NCBI GenBank assembly: GCA_963835085.1
Contig: CAWIED010000001.1
Coordinates: 248,001-312,000, forward strand
Direction: 5' to 3'
DNA length: 64,000 nt
Source: JBDIAG01 sp963835085
Lineage (GTDB): Bacteria; Actinomycetota; Actinomycetes; Actinomycetales; CAWJMD01
The notes beneath the pieces were generated by a model that worked only from the letters and a program-made list of their open reading frames with translations, was not told where the DNA came from and made no database searches. The translations under genes and the position numbers were made by a program. Below, one piece after another: positions 55,101 to 63,524 of the stretch; the first letter of the stretch is position 1; every line of letters starts with the position of its first letter.

Positions 55101-56125
55101 AGGCCAAGGTGCGCCAGCGCTACCTCGACCTGGCCATCGACGACAACATGGCCGCGCAGGTGCGCAATCGCAGCATCGCGGTGCGGGCGCTGCGAGAGGC
55201 ATTCGCGCAGAACGGTTTTCTCGAAGTCGAGACGCCGATGCTGCAAGCAATTCACGGCGGCGCCAACGCCCGCCCCTTCGTCACCCGGATCAACGCCTAC
55301 AACACCGACCTGTACCTGCGGATCGCACCCGAGCTGTTCCTCAAGCGGTTGTGCGTGGCGGGCTTCAGCAGGATCTTCGAGCTCAATCGCAACTTCCGCA
55401 ACGAGGGCGCCGACGCCAGCCACAATCCGGAGTTCACGAGCGTGGAGGCCTATCAGGCGTATGCCGACTACACGTCGATGCGGCACCTCACCCGCGAGCT
55501 GATCCTGGCGGCCGCCGTGGCGGTGCACGGCGAGCCGGTATGCGTGCGACCGGACGGAACCCGGGTCGACCTGTCAGGTGAGTGGCCCGTGGTGCCTGTG
55601 CATGAAGCGGTGAGCCGGGCCGCAGGGGTACACCTGACCTCCGCCACGCCGGCCGCAGAGGTGGCGGCGGTGTGTGAGCGGGTGGGTGTGCGGGCGCACC
55701 CGTCGATGTCGGCGGGGGAGCTGGTGGCCGAGCTGTACGACGAACTGGTGGAGGGGAGCACCGAACTGCCCACCTTCTACACCGACTTCCCGGTGGAGAC
55801 CTCGCCCCTGACCCGTCAGCACCGCAGTGACCCCAGACTGGCCGAACGCTGGGACCTGGTGGCCTTTGGCTCCGAGATCGGCACGGCCTACTCCGAACTC
55901 GTCGACCCGGTGGAGCAGCGCAAGCGGCTCACCGAACAGTCGCTGAAGGCTGCCGCGGGCGACCCGGAGGCGATGGAGGTGGACGAGGACTTCCTCACCG
56001 CGCTGGAGTACTCCATGCCGCCCACCGGCGGCCTCGGCATCGGGGTCGACCGGGTGTTGATGATGCTCACGGGAGTGAACATCAGGGGCACGATCGCGTT
56101 CCCGTTCGTCAAGCCCCAGCGCTAG
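52103..56125 (+). CDS. lysX: LysX: DUF998-like module + lysylphosphatidylglycerol synthase + lysyl-tRNA synthetase fusion
   Basis: A 1340-residue membrane protein that charges tRNA-Lys and transfers lysine to phosphatidylglycerol, giving resistance to cationic peptides. Parts in order: an N-terminal DUF998-like bundle of six helices (about 25-235), a second membrane block (240-470), a DUF2156 acyltransferase domain (about 490-820), an OB fold (880-960), and a class II synthetase core with FRNEGADASHNPEFTSVEAY and GLGIGVDRVLMM. Mycobacterial LysX (about 1170 residues) lacks the first module. The ATG at 52103 starts 54 bases after the small gene. Confidence 0.93.
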   Translation: MTSPTRVAGRAAAPHTDRKPVGLRGTLSGILLAVSAVAWSSWILQPLLAPALPVGTTSVNELMATTLSTHEVFRVSTFVCGLAAVLGGIVLPHRAWPRPGGSPGSWVIAGALVVFGLANVWASLMPPTCVATVDTACHRASVANGSGMLHQLHFAGLIVGLVAFWVALAVGWISTYPSVSLRRQVLRFFGVPALLLTFGALMVNHRTTGIVQRAGLACAALSLLMLAWLIYRPPADLTGRVAPLPSRSWQQRFASGFTGFVFAAAAWSLVATVLSRATPRFVDAVEAAFLALNVPVGRSLFSAALLFVVGVGLQSRKRVVMIFVVVAWLLLGGLVAAIQLGGVSYGVQSVSRSHALQLSCQVVSAALLSVAFIVARSAFSARLTSGSLRLAGAILVLGLVAAVGVAWGLSEVLLPAHLITGPRLWWAARVALDIGAKRPSGYNSINDTIRIVSGLISGATVVIAAATFIRTAARSREADDEAELLVRRLLLTSPSPDSLGYFGTRRDVSVFAPSRDGSVSAPSEADCAIVYRVVAGSCLASGDPLGEPARWPELIEQWQSYARSYGWAPGALSCSEAGARAYVRAGMRVLHLGDEAVVPTDSFDLYAPAMAEIRQAVARLRAKGFRVWIERQSELDPVRLARLEELARQWRARDTETGERGFSMALGRFGDPSDDRTVVVVAEDGEGREEGLLTFVPWGARGLSLDLMLRAGDAANGVTELMIASLLEAGPDLGIRQVSLNFAVFRQALAAGDRVGATLGARLARSAVMFASRFWQLDSLYRSNQRYSPTWVPRYICYSSAPDLTRVATAAAVAEGHLPLVSTLGVRDAPAAPRAAGFPERVIGQEAELLRPVLPVRRFTEQERQRRDVAARIADPYPVAVRRDHAVSQVVAEFAGLAPDTRTGFVVSIAGRVLARRDFGGVLFAVLSDDGHRLQVMATAADTPAPTLASWRAKVANGDHVSVTGEVVTSHSGELSVLMQEWQMAAKCLRPLPARITDPQAKVRQRYLDLAIDDNMAAQVRNRSIAVRALREAFAQNGFLEVETPMLQAIHGGANARPFVTRINAYNTDLYLRIAPELFLKRLCVAGFSRIFELNRNFRNEGADASHNPEFTSVEAYQAYADYTSMRHLTRELILAAAVAVHGEPVCVRPDGTRVDLSGEWPVVPVHEAVSRAAGVHLTSATPAAEVAAVCERVGVRAHPSMSAGELVAELYDELVEGSTELPTFYTDFPVETSPLTRQHRSDPRLAERWDLVAFGSEIGTAYSELVDPVEQRKRLTEQSLKAAAGDPEAMEVDEDFLTALEYSMPPTGGLGIGVDRVLMMLTGVNIRGTIAFPFVKPQR

Positions 56126-56162
56126 CGAGCGGGGATAGGCTGCGGACGGCGCCCCCGAACGA

Positions 56163-56381
56163 CCCCAACCCCGGTTCCGGCACTTAACCGGGTGCCAACC
56201 GCGGCGGATACACCGCGAACGGCACCACGCGGCGTCCCCAACCCCGGTTCCGGCACTCAACCGGGTGCCAACCGCGGCGGATACACCGCGAACGGCAGCA
56301 CCGAATGGCCCCAACCCCGGTTTCGGCACTCCATCTGGTGCCAACCGCGGCAAACTTCACCACGAACGGCACCACGCAACG
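56163..56381. repeat. Three 73-base tandem repeats with internal dyad symmetry
   Basis: Units start with CCCCAACCCCGGTTCCGG at 56163, 56236 and 56309, exactly 73 bases apart; the first two are nearly identical. Each contains GGTTCCGGCAC facing GGTGCCAACC, so each unit can fold into a hairpin. They lie just downstream of lysX. Confidence 0.9.
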
Positions 56382-56443
56382 ACTCAGGTCAGTAAGGGGG
56401 TCGATCCGGTGTCTGCCGGGCTGGGAAGGCGGCCGGTTTCTGA

Positions 56444-56484
56444 CGCTATGACCATGCCCCGCCGGACGGGGCATCGCCATAGCG
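56444..56484. terminator. Compound perfect stem-loop
   Basis: An outer stem CGCTATG/CATAGCG (7 base pairs) and an inner stem ATGCCCCG/CGGGGCAT (8 base pairs) are separated by a 3x3 internal loop and closed by CCGGA. It lies between convergent genes and may be a terminator or a small structured RNA. Confidence 0.55.
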
Positions 56485-56633
56485 CGGAAAAGCCCGCGGC
56501 TTGCGACTGTCGAAACCGCCCTTTGCGGAAGGTCCGGGCAGGCAGCGGCCTTCCATCGCCCGACTCCGTCCGCCTGTCGCCAGGCTCCATCGGTCCTCGC
56601 GGCTCTGCTCCTGCGTCGTTGGCCGCCCGGGCA

Positions 56634-57101
56634 TCATCTGGTGCCCCAGTCGTAGCGATCCTTGTGCTGCTTGAGGTAGATGAACGTCTCGGTGGCGGTG
56701 ACGCAGGGCAGTTGGCGGAGTCGCGAGACCAGCTCCAGCAGATGGGCGTCGTCTTCGCAGACCACCTCGATCAGGAGGTCGAATGATCCGGCGACGATGA
56801 CGACGTACTCAACCTCGGGAATGTCTTCAAGCTGCTCGGCCGCAACGTTGAGGTCTCCGCTGACGGTTACCCCGATCATGGCCTGCCGGGAGAAGCCCAC
56901 CTGCGTGGGATCGGTCACCGCCACGATCTGGATGGCCCCGCCATCGACCATCCGCTGCACTCGCTGGCGCACAGCGGCCTCCGACAGGCCGACCGCCTTG
57001 CCGATGGTGGCGTAGGCGCGTCGACCGTCTTGCTGGAGCTGCTCGATGATCTGCTTCGAGAGGTCGTCCAGGGCCAGTCGGGGAGTGTCGCCCATGCGCA
57101 C
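56634..57101 (-). CDS. Lrp/AsnC-family transcriptional regulator
   Basis: A 155-residue regulator. The helix-turn-helix (about 15-60: LSKQIIEQLQQDGRRAYATI, GLSEAAVRQRVQRMVDGGAI) is followed by the RAM ligand-binding domain (VEYVVIVAGSFDLLIEVVCE). Members sense amino acids, often branched-chain. It is divergent from the racemase-thiolase-FadB operon across a 267-base gap holding 16-base direct repeats, so it is the likely regulator of that operon. Confidence 0.9.
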   Translation of the reverse strand: MRMGDTPRLALDDLSKQIIEQLQQDGRRAYATIGKAVGLSEAAVRQRVQRMVDGGAIQIVAVTDPTQVGFSRQAMIGVTVSGDLNVAAEQLEDIPEVEYVVIVAGSFDLLIEVVCEDDAHLLELVSRLRQLPCVTATETFIYLKQHKDRYDWGTR

Positions 57102-57294
57102 ACTATGGCGCGGCCTCCGGGCTTAAGCAAACGAATCCGTTGCCAAATCTAGGTAGAACGGAGGGATGCGTTGTTGACAACTGTCCAAAACTAGGAATTC
57201 GCGGTCGAGTGGTTCTGGGCGGGCTTGACTGTGGTCGGGTTGCCACGCTGTGACGGGCGTTATGTAAGACTGGCGACAAGTCGTCAGGCGACTG

Positions 57295-57358
57295 CAAGCC
57301 ACTCCGACGTCAAGCCACTTCGACTTCAAGCCACTCGGATTGCAAGCCACTCGGTGAG
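57295..57358 (+). repeat. Four 16-base tandem repeats before the racemase gene
   Basis: CAAGCCACTCGGATTG and close variants start at 57295, 57311, 57327 and 57343, a perfect 16-base period. They end just before the ribosome binding site (GAGGAGGGG) of the racemase gene and could be regulator binding sites or part of the leader RNA. Confidence 0.88.
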
Positions 57359-57368
57359 GAGGGGCGCG

Positions 57369-58625
57369 ATGCTCGATCCAGCGGCCGGCTCATCCGCGGG
57401 GCCAGGCTCATCCGCAGGGCCGGGCCCGCTCGCGGGTGTACGCGTGCTGGAGTTGGGTGGCATCGGGCCAGGCCCGTTCGCGGGCATGGTGCTGGCCGGC
57501 CTGGGCGCCACCGTGGTGCGCATCGACCGCAGCGCGCGAGCGCGAGAAGCCTTGATGGCGACCCATGCCGTGTTGTTGCGACAGCGGCAATACCGCGAGC
57601 TCGATCTCAAAGACACGGCCGACCTGCAGTCTGCGCTTGACCTCGCGGCGTCGAGTGACATTGTGCTGGAAGGATTCCGGCCCGGGGTGGTAGAGCGTCT
57701 GGGAATCGGGCCCGGCGAGGTTCTGGCGCGCAACCCGCGCTGTGTCTATGGCCGGATGACCGGGTTCGGCCAGTCGGGTCCGCTGGCGGGCAAGGCGGGG
57801 CACGACATCACGTATCTCGCGATCACCGGTGCCTTGGAGTCACTCGCCGGCCGCGACGGGCTGCCGACGCCGCCCCTGAACCTGCTCGGAGACTTCGGTG
57901 GCGGGGGCATGCTGCTGGCTCTGGGCGTCACGGCTGCGTTGTGGCAGAGCCGGACGACTGGCGTCGGGCAGGTCGTCGATGCGGCCATCGTGGATGGTGT
58001 GGGGCTGATGACCGCGATGCAGGCGGCCATGCAGGCGGCCGGCCTGTGGGCCGCGCCGCGCGGTGGCAACCTCTTCGACGGGGGCGCTCCGTTCTACCGC
58101 TGCTATGCCACCAGTGATGGACGTTGGATGGCGGTGGGAGCGATCGAGGAGTCGTTCTACTCCGACCTGCTGACCGGCCTCGCTCTGGCAGACGACCCGC
58201 TGTGCCGGGCAGGGCAAAAGCAGGCCAACTGGGCCGCAGTGTCTCGTCGCTTCGAGCAGGTCTTCGCCACCCGGAGCCGCGCCGCCTGGTGCGACGTCTT
58301 CAGCGGCCTCGAGGCCTGCGTCGCCCCGGTGCTCACGCTCGCCGAGGCGGCCGAGTATCCGCACAACGTGGCGCGCGCCGCGTACGAGACACGCGATGGC
58401 CTGGTCTGGCCGGCACCGGCGCCCCGCTTCAGCCGGCCCCGCTTCAGCCGGCCCCGCTTCAGCCAGCCGGGCGTTGCCGATCACAGCGCGGCTGGGTTTC
58501 ACAGCGCAGCTGAAAGTCACAGCGCCGTTGAAACTCACAGCGTCGTTGAAACTCACAGCGCAGCTGAGAGTTACAGCGCAGTTGAAAGTCCCACTGGAAC
58601 CGGAGACGAGAGCCATGCCCGTTGA
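57369..58625 (+). CDS. Alpha-methylacyl-CoA racemase-like (family III CoA-transferase) with repetitive tail
   Basis: A 418-residue protein. The core matches alpha-methylacyl-CoA racemases: GIGPGPFAGMVLAGLGATVV, LEGFRPGVVERLGIGP, GRMTGFGQSGPLAGKAGHD (His145, a catalytic residue) and NLLGDFGGGGMLLALGV. It would epimerise 2-methylacyl-CoA thioesters so that beta-oxidation can proceed. The last 60 residues are disordered and coded by 15-base (RFSRP) and 18-base (HSAAES/HSAVET) tandem repeats. The ATG at 57369 has GAGGAGGGG. It overlaps the thiolase start by 11 bases. Confidence 0.85.
   Translation: MLDPAAGSSAGPGSSAGPGPLAGVRVLELGGIGPGPFAGMVLAGLGATVVRIDRSARAREALMATHAVLLRQRQYRELDLKDTADLQSALDLAASSDIVLEGFRPGVVERLGIGPGEVLARNPRCVYGRMTGFGQSGPLAGKAGHDITYLAITGALESLAGRDGLPTPPLNLLGDFGGGGMLLALGVTAALWQSRTTGVGQVVDAAIVDGVGLMTAMQAAMQAAGLWAAPRGGNLFDGGAPFYRCYATSDGRWMAVGAIEESFYSDLLTGLALADDPLCRAGQKQANWAAVSRRFEQVFATRSRAAWCDVFSGLEACVAPVLTLAEAAEYPHNVARAAYETRDGLVWPAPAPRFSRPRFSRPRFSQPGVADHSAAGFHSAAESHSAVETHSVVETHSAAESYSAVESPTGTGDESHAR
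58425..58589 (+). repeat. In-frame tandem repeats at the 3' end of the racemase gene
   Basis: Three 15-base units (CGCTTCAGCCGGCCC type) at 58425-58469 and six 18-base units (CACAGCGCAGCTGAAAGT type) at 58482-58589, all in frame. Confidence 0.9.
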
Positions 58626-59829
58626 AGCCTTTCTCTACGACGCCATCCGCACCCCTCGCGGACGTGGCAAGCGCACCGGCTCGTTGTACGAGGTGAAGCC
58701 CGTTGATCTGGTGACCGGGCTGATCGACGAGATCCGTTCTCGGATGCCGGAGTTGGACCCCCACCAGATCGACGACGTGATCCTCGGCGTGGTGACGCCG
58801 GTCGGCGATCAGGGAGCCGACATCGCCAAGACCGCCGCCATGAAGGCCGGCCTGCCCGACACGGTGGCGGGGCTGCAGCTCAATCGGTTCTGCGCCTCGG
58901 GCCTCGAGGCTGTGAACACGGCCGCCGAGAAAGTGCGTTCTGGTTGGCACGACCTGATCCTGGCGGGCGGGGTCGAGTCGATGTCGCGCGTGCCGATGGG
59001 CTCCGACGGCGGCGCCTGGGCGATGGATCCCGAGACGAGCATGGCCACCGGCTTCGTGCCGCAGGGCATCGGCGCAGACCTCATCGCCACGTTGGAAGGC
59101 TGGGATGGTGAGGACGTCGACCGGTTCGCCGTCCGGTCTCAGCAGCGCGCGGCTGCCGCGCAGGCCGCGGGCTACTTCGACCGCTCCGTGGTGCCTGTGC
59201 GCGATGCGACGGGACTGCTGGTGCTCGAGCGCGACGAGCACCTGCGCCCCGACACGACGATCGAGTCGCTAGCCGGTCTGCCGGCCTCGTTCGAGCGGGT
59301 CGGAGCCGAGGGCGGTTTCGACGCGGTGGCGCTGCAGCGCTATCACTGGGTCGAGCGCATCCACCACGTGCACACGGCCGGCAACTCCTCGGGCATCGTC
59401 GACGGCGCGGCGCTGGTGGTCGTGGGCTCGCAGGAGGCAGGGCTGCGCAACGGGCTGACTCCCCGAGGCCGGGTGGTCGCCACCGCAGTCAGTGGAGCCG
59501 ATCCGACGATCATGCTCGTGGGGCCGGGGCCAGCCTCCCGGAAGGCACTGGCGCGAGCGGGCCTGAGCATCGAGCAGATCGACCTCGTGGAGATCAACGA
59601 GGCCTTCGCGGCCGTTGCGCTGCGGTTCATGCGGGAGCTCGACCTGCCCGAGGAGATCGTGAACGTCAACGGCGGCGCGATCGCGCTCGGGCATCCGCTG
59701 GGTGCCACGGGCGCCATGATTCTCGGCACCGCGCTCGACGAGCTCGAACGCCGGGGCGGACGGTACGCCCTCTGCACGCTGTGCGTGGGGGCCGGCATGG
59801 GAATCGCGACCATCATCGAGCGGCTGTGA
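58615..59829 (+). CDS. Acetyl-CoA acetyltransferase / 3-ketoacyl-CoA thiolase
   Basis: A 404-residue thiolase. The nucleophile is Cys93 in NRFCASGLEAV; GGVESMSRVPMG, NEAFAAVAL, GGAIALGHPLGATGA (catalytic His) and CVGAGMGIA complete the family signatures. It cleaves 3-ketoacyl-CoA in beta-oxidation. Its start lies inside the end of the racemase gene, so the two are coupled; the FadB-like gene follows. Confidence 0.93.
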   Translation: MPVEAFLYDAIRTPRGRGKRTGSLYEVKPVDLVTGLIDEIRSRMPELDPHQIDDVILGVVTPVGDQGADIAKTAAMKAGLPDTVAGLQLNRFCASGLEAVNTAAEKVRSGWHDLILAGGVESMSRVPMGSDGGAWAMDPETSMATGFVPQGIGADLIATLEGWDGEDVDRFAVRSQQRAAAAQAAGYFDRSVVPVRDATGLLVLERDEHLRPDTTIESLAGLPASFERVGAEGGFDAVALQRYHWVERIHHVHTAGNSSGIVDGAALVVVGSQEAGLRNGLTPRGRVVATAVSGADPTIMLVGPGPASRKALARAGLSIEQIDLVEINEAFAAVALRFMRELDLPEEIVNVNGGAIALGHPLGATGAMILGTALDELERRGGRYALCTLCVGAGMGIATIIERL

Positions 59830-59918
59830 CGCGACCTGCTGTGACCCCGATCTGCTGTGACCTGACCCGCTAGGAACCCGAAGTTGCTGTAACTACGACC
59901 CCTGGGAGCTCTGCAGCC

Positions 59919-62066
59919 ATGACAAACGTTGACACCGAGAGCATCATCGCCTGGCACCGCGACGCCGACGGTGTCGTCACCTTGACCATTGACGACCCCT
60001 CGTCGTCGGTCAACACCCTGAACGAGGCCTTCCAGGCGAGCATGCACGCGAGCGTCGAACGCCTTGCGGCAGAACTGGACTCGATCAGCGGAGTGATCGT
60101 GACCAGTGCCAAGAAGACGTTCTTCGCCGGTGCCGACCTGCGCAGTCTGCGAGACGTGACGCCCGACAACGTGGAGCAGGTCTTCGGCTGGATAGAGGCG
60201 ATCAAGGCCGATCAGCGGAGGCTGGAGACGCTCGGCAAGCCGGTGGTCGCGGTGCTCAACGGCACCGCGCTGGGCGGTGGCTTCGAGCTCGCTCTGGCAT
60301 GTCACCACCGGATCATGGTGGACGCACCCGGTGTCGTCGTCGGTCTGCCCGAGGTGACTCTCGGGCTGCTTCCGGGGGGCGGCGGCGTCACGCGCATCAC
60401 GCGGATGCTGGGTATCGCTGCCGGAATGAGCAAGGTGATGGGGGAGGGCCGATCGTTCCGGCCGGAGCAGGCGCGCGAGCTGGGCCTCGTGGACGAGGTG
60501 GTTCCCTCCGTCGAGGAGGGGCTGGTGGCGGCTCGCGCCTGGATCGCTGAGCATCCTGACTCGGCGCAGCCGTGGGATCGGCCGGGCTATCGGATGCCAG
60601 GAGGCACACCGAGCACACCGGCGCTGGCCGCCGTCCTGCCTGCTTTCGGCGCGAACCTGCTCAAGCAGCTCAAGGGCGCCGATTATCCGGCGCCCAAGGC
60701 GATCCTGTCCGCGGCGGTGGAAGGTGCGCAGGTCGACTTCGACACCGCATTGCGGATCGAGTCGCGCTATCTAGTAAGGCTTCTCGTCAACCCTGTCGCA
60801 AAGAACATGATCAACGCCTTCTTCTTCGACCTGCAGGCGATCAAGAAGGGCGGCTCGCGGCCGGAGGGCATGGCGCCTCGTGCCGCCCACAAGGTGGCGG
60901 TGTTGGGCGCTGGAATGATGGGCGCCGGTATCGCCTATGCCTGCGCCCGAGCGGGGCTCGAGGTGCTGCTCAAGGACGTGGATGTCGAGGCCGCCGCCCG
61001 AGGAAAGGCGTACAGCGAAGCCCTCATGGCGAAAGCGGTGGCCCGGGGAACGTCGACGACCTCGCGGGCCGAGGAACTTCTGGCGCGGATCACCCCGACG
61101 GCCGAGGCGGCCGACCTGCGCGGGTGCGACGTGGTGATCGAGGCGGTCTTCGAAGACCCGGCGCTGAAACAACGCGTGTTCGGCGAGGTGCTGGACCATG
61201 TGGCCCCCGATGCGCTGCTGTGCTCCAACACCTCGACGCTGCCCATCACCGCCTTGGCCGAAGGCGTCAGCCGCAGTGCGGATTTCATCGGCCTGCACTT
61301 CTTCTCGCCGGTGGACAAGATGCGGCTGGTGGAGATCATCCGTGGCCGGCAGACCTCGCAGGAGGCGCTGGCCCGTGCCTATGACCTGGTGCTGCAGCTC
61401 AACAAGCTGCCCATCGTGGTCAATGACAGCCGGGGCTTCTTCACGAGCCGGGTGATCGGAACGTTTGTGGATGAGGGCTTGACCATGGTGAGCGAGGGCG
61501 TCAATCCGGTCTCGCTGGAGCGTGCAGCCACTCTGGCCGGCTATCCGGTCGGGCCGCTGCAGCTCAGTGACGAACTGAATCTCGAGCTGATGAAGCGCAT
61601 CCGGATGGCGGCGCAGGCGGCGTCCGAGGGCCCTGAAGCACGGGAGAACACGAGTGATCGGGTGGTCGACGTGATGATCGACCAGGGTCGTCCGTCGCGC
61701 AAGAGCGGTGCAGGCTTCTACGACTACTCCGCCGATGGCCGGCGTCAGAGCCTGTGGGCTGGTCTGGCCGAGCTCTTTCCGGTGTCGGCCGACCAACCAC
61801 CGCTAGACGACCTGCGGGATCGCCTTCTCTTTGTGGAGGCGCTGGAGACTCAGCGCTGCATCGACGAAGGCGTCATCACCGCCGCCGCGGATGCCAACAT
61901 CGGGTCGATCTTCGGCATTGGGTACCCGGCCTGGACGGGTGGGGTGGTGCGCTTCGTCGAGGGTTACCCAGGTGGCCGCCAGGCTTTCCTGGCCCGGGCC
62001 GACCACCTCGCGGACCGTTACGGCCAGCGATTCCGGGTGCCCGAGTCGTTGCGCAGCCCGCGATGA
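59919..62066 (+). CDS. FadB/FadJ-like multifunctional fatty-acid oxidation protein
   Basis: A 715-residue bifunctional enzyme. The N-terminal crotonase domain (1-190: KKTFFAGADLRSL, ALGGGFELALACH, PEVTLGLLPGGGG) hydrates enoyl-CoA. The NAD-binding domain starts near 326 (VAVLGAGMMGAGIAYACA) and the C-terminal dehydrogenase domains hold GLHFFSPVDKM and KSGAGFYDY. With the thiolase and racemase it makes a near-complete beta-oxidation set. An ATG at 59919 follows a GGGAGC site. Confidence 0.93.
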   Translation: MTNVDTESIIAWHRDADGVVTLTIDDPSSSVNTLNEAFQASMHASVERLAAELDSISGVIVTSAKKTFFAGADLRSLRDVTPDNVEQVFGWIEAIKADQRRLETLGKPVVAVLNGTALGGGFELALACHHRIMVDAPGVVVGLPEVTLGLLPGGGGVTRITRMLGIAAGMSKVMGEGRSFRPEQARELGLVDEVVPSVEEGLVAARAWIAEHPDSAQPWDRPGYRMPGGTPSTPALAAVLPAFGANLLKQLKGADYPAPKAILSAAVEGAQVDFDTALRIESRYLVRLLVNPVAKNMINAFFFDLQAIKKGGSRPEGMAPRAAHKVAVLGAGMMGAGIAYACARAGLEVLLKDVDVEAAARGKAYSEALMAKAVARGTSTTSRAEELLARITPTAEAADLRGCDVVIEAVFEDPALKQRVFGEVLDHVAPDALLCSNTSTLPITALAEGVSRSADFIGLHFFSPVDKMRLVEIIRGRQTSQEALARAYDLVLQLNKLPIVVNDSRGFFTSRVIGTFVDEGLTMVSEGVNPVSLERAATLAGYPVGPLQLSDELNLELMKRIRMAAQAASEGPEARENTSDRVVDVMIDQGRPSRKSGAGFYDYSADGRRQSLWAGLAELFPVSADQPPLDDLRDRLLFVEALETQRCIDEGVITAAADANIGSIFGIGYPAWTGGVVRFVEGYPGGRQAFLARADHLADRYGQRFRVPESLRSPR

Positions 62067-62098
62067 CGCCCGGTCGATAGCGACTGCGGATCGAGCTC

Positions 62099-63439
62099 TC
62101 AGCCGAGAACGGCGTCGATCGCGTCGACCAGCACACTCAGGCCCTCGTCCAGCTGCTCGTCGGTGATCACCAGCGGAGGCAGCAGGCGCACGACGTTGCC
62201 GAAGGTTCCGCAGGTGAGGGTCACGACGCCAGCGGCGTGGCAGCGCTTGGCGATCGCCGCGGTAGATTCCGGGTCGGGGGTCTTGTCGGCGTCCTTGACG
62301 AACTCGATCGCGAGCATCGCACCGCGGCCGCGCACCTCGCCGATGCCGGAGTGTCGCGTAGCCGCCGCGCGCAGCGCCGGCCCGGACTTGGCCTCGATCT
62401 CGCGGGCCCGGGCGGCGAGCCCTTCGGACTCGAAGACCTCCATGGCTGCCAGCCCGGCCGCGCACGCCACGGGGTTGCCGCCGTAGGTGCCACCGAGCCC
62501 GCCGGGGTGCACGGCGTCCATCAGGTCTGCCCGGCCGACGACTCCGGCCAGCGGCATGCCGCCCGCGATGCCCTTGGCCACGGTCATGAGGTCGGGCACC
62601 ACGCCTTCGTTCTCGCACGCGAACATGTCGCCGGTGCGGCAGAAACCGGTCTGGATCTCGTCTGCCACGAACACGATGCCGTTGTCGGCGCACCAGGCGG
62701 CCAGGGTGGGCAGGAAGCCGGGTGCGGGCACCACGAAACCGCCTTCACCCTGAATGGGCTCGATGACGACGGCCGCGAGATCGCCTGCCGTCACCTGCTT
62801 GTCGAGCAGGAGAATGGCGCGCTGAGCAGCCTGCTCACCGCTGATCTCCACCGGCTCACGGAACGGGTACGACATCGGGGCGCGGTAGATCTCGCCCGCG
62901 AACGGCCCGAAGTTCTTCTTGTACGGGGCCACCTTGGCCGTCATGGCCATGGTGAGGTTGGTGCGACCGTGGTAGGCGTGGTCGAAGACGGCCACCGCGT
63001 CGCGGCCGGTGGCGAGCCGGGCGATCTTCACCGCGTTCTCCACGGCCTCGGCGCCGGAGTTGAACAGGGCGGCGCGCTTGTCGCCGTCGCCGGGAGACAG
63101 CGCGACCAGGCGCTCGCACACCTCGAGGTAGCCGCTGTACGGGGTGACCATGAAACAGGTGTGCTCGAAGGCGCCCGCCGACTGGCGGATCGCCTCTACC
63201 ACCTTGGGGTGCGCGTGCCCCACCGACGCCACCGCGATGCCCGCGCCGAGGTCGATGAGCTCGTTGCCGTCGACGTCGGTGAGCAGTGCGCCGCTGCCGT
63301 GGCTGATCCAGACACCCATGGTGGTGCTCACCCCGGCCGAGACCGCCGCGTTCTTGCGGGCGTTGAGCGCCTGCGAACGAGGGCCGGGCAACTCGGTGCG
63401 CAGCCGCGTGGAGGAGGGTGCAACGGTGTCAGCGGTCAT
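62099..63439 (-). CDS. gabT: 4-aminobutyrate aminotransferase
   Basis: A 446-residue class III PLP transaminase. NSGAEAVENAVKIAR, AYHGRTNLTMAMT, VIEPIQGEGGF, DEIQTGFCRTG and VAKGIAGGMPLAGV (PLP Lys) match GabT, which converts GABA and 2-oxoglutarate to succinate semialdehyde and glutamate. Other omega-transaminases are possible. No succinate semialdehyde dehydrogenase gene is adjacent in the window. It converges on the FadB-like gene with a 32-base gap. Confidence 0.9.
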   Translation of the reverse strand: MTADTVAPSSTRLRTELPGPRSQALNARKNAAVSAGVSTTMGVWISHGSGALLTDVDGNELIDLGAGIAVASVGHAHPKVVEAIRQSAGAFEHTCFMVTPYSGYLEVCERLVALSPGDGDKRAALFNSGAEAVENAVKIARLATGRDAVAVFDHAYHGRTNLTMAMTAKVAPYKKNFGPFAGEIYRAPMSYPFREPVEISGEQAAQRAILLLDKQVTAGDLAAVVIEPIQGEGGFVVPAPGFLPTLAAWCADNGIVFVADEIQTGFCRTGDMFACENEGVVPDLMTVAKGIAGGMPLAGVVGRADLMDAVHPGGLGGTYGGNPVACAAGLAAMEVFESEGLAARAREIEAKSGPALRAAATRHSGIGEVRGRGAMLAIEFVKDADKTPDPESTAAIAKRCHAAGVVTLTCGTFGNVVRLLPPLVITDEQLDEGLSVLVDAIDAVLG

Positions 63440-63524
63440 GCCCGAAGCCTACGCTGCCGCCTGCTTCATCGCGGTGGCGAATCCCCCGGCGGCGAGGATC
63501 GCGCCCGCCGTGCCGTCAGCAGGC

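Larger units (their letters stand above)
56126..56633. other. 508-base repeat and hairpin region after lysX
   Basis: Between the 3' ends of lysX and the Lrp-type gene. It contains three 73-base tandem units and a long compound hairpin. No supported gene was found. Confidence 0.5.
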
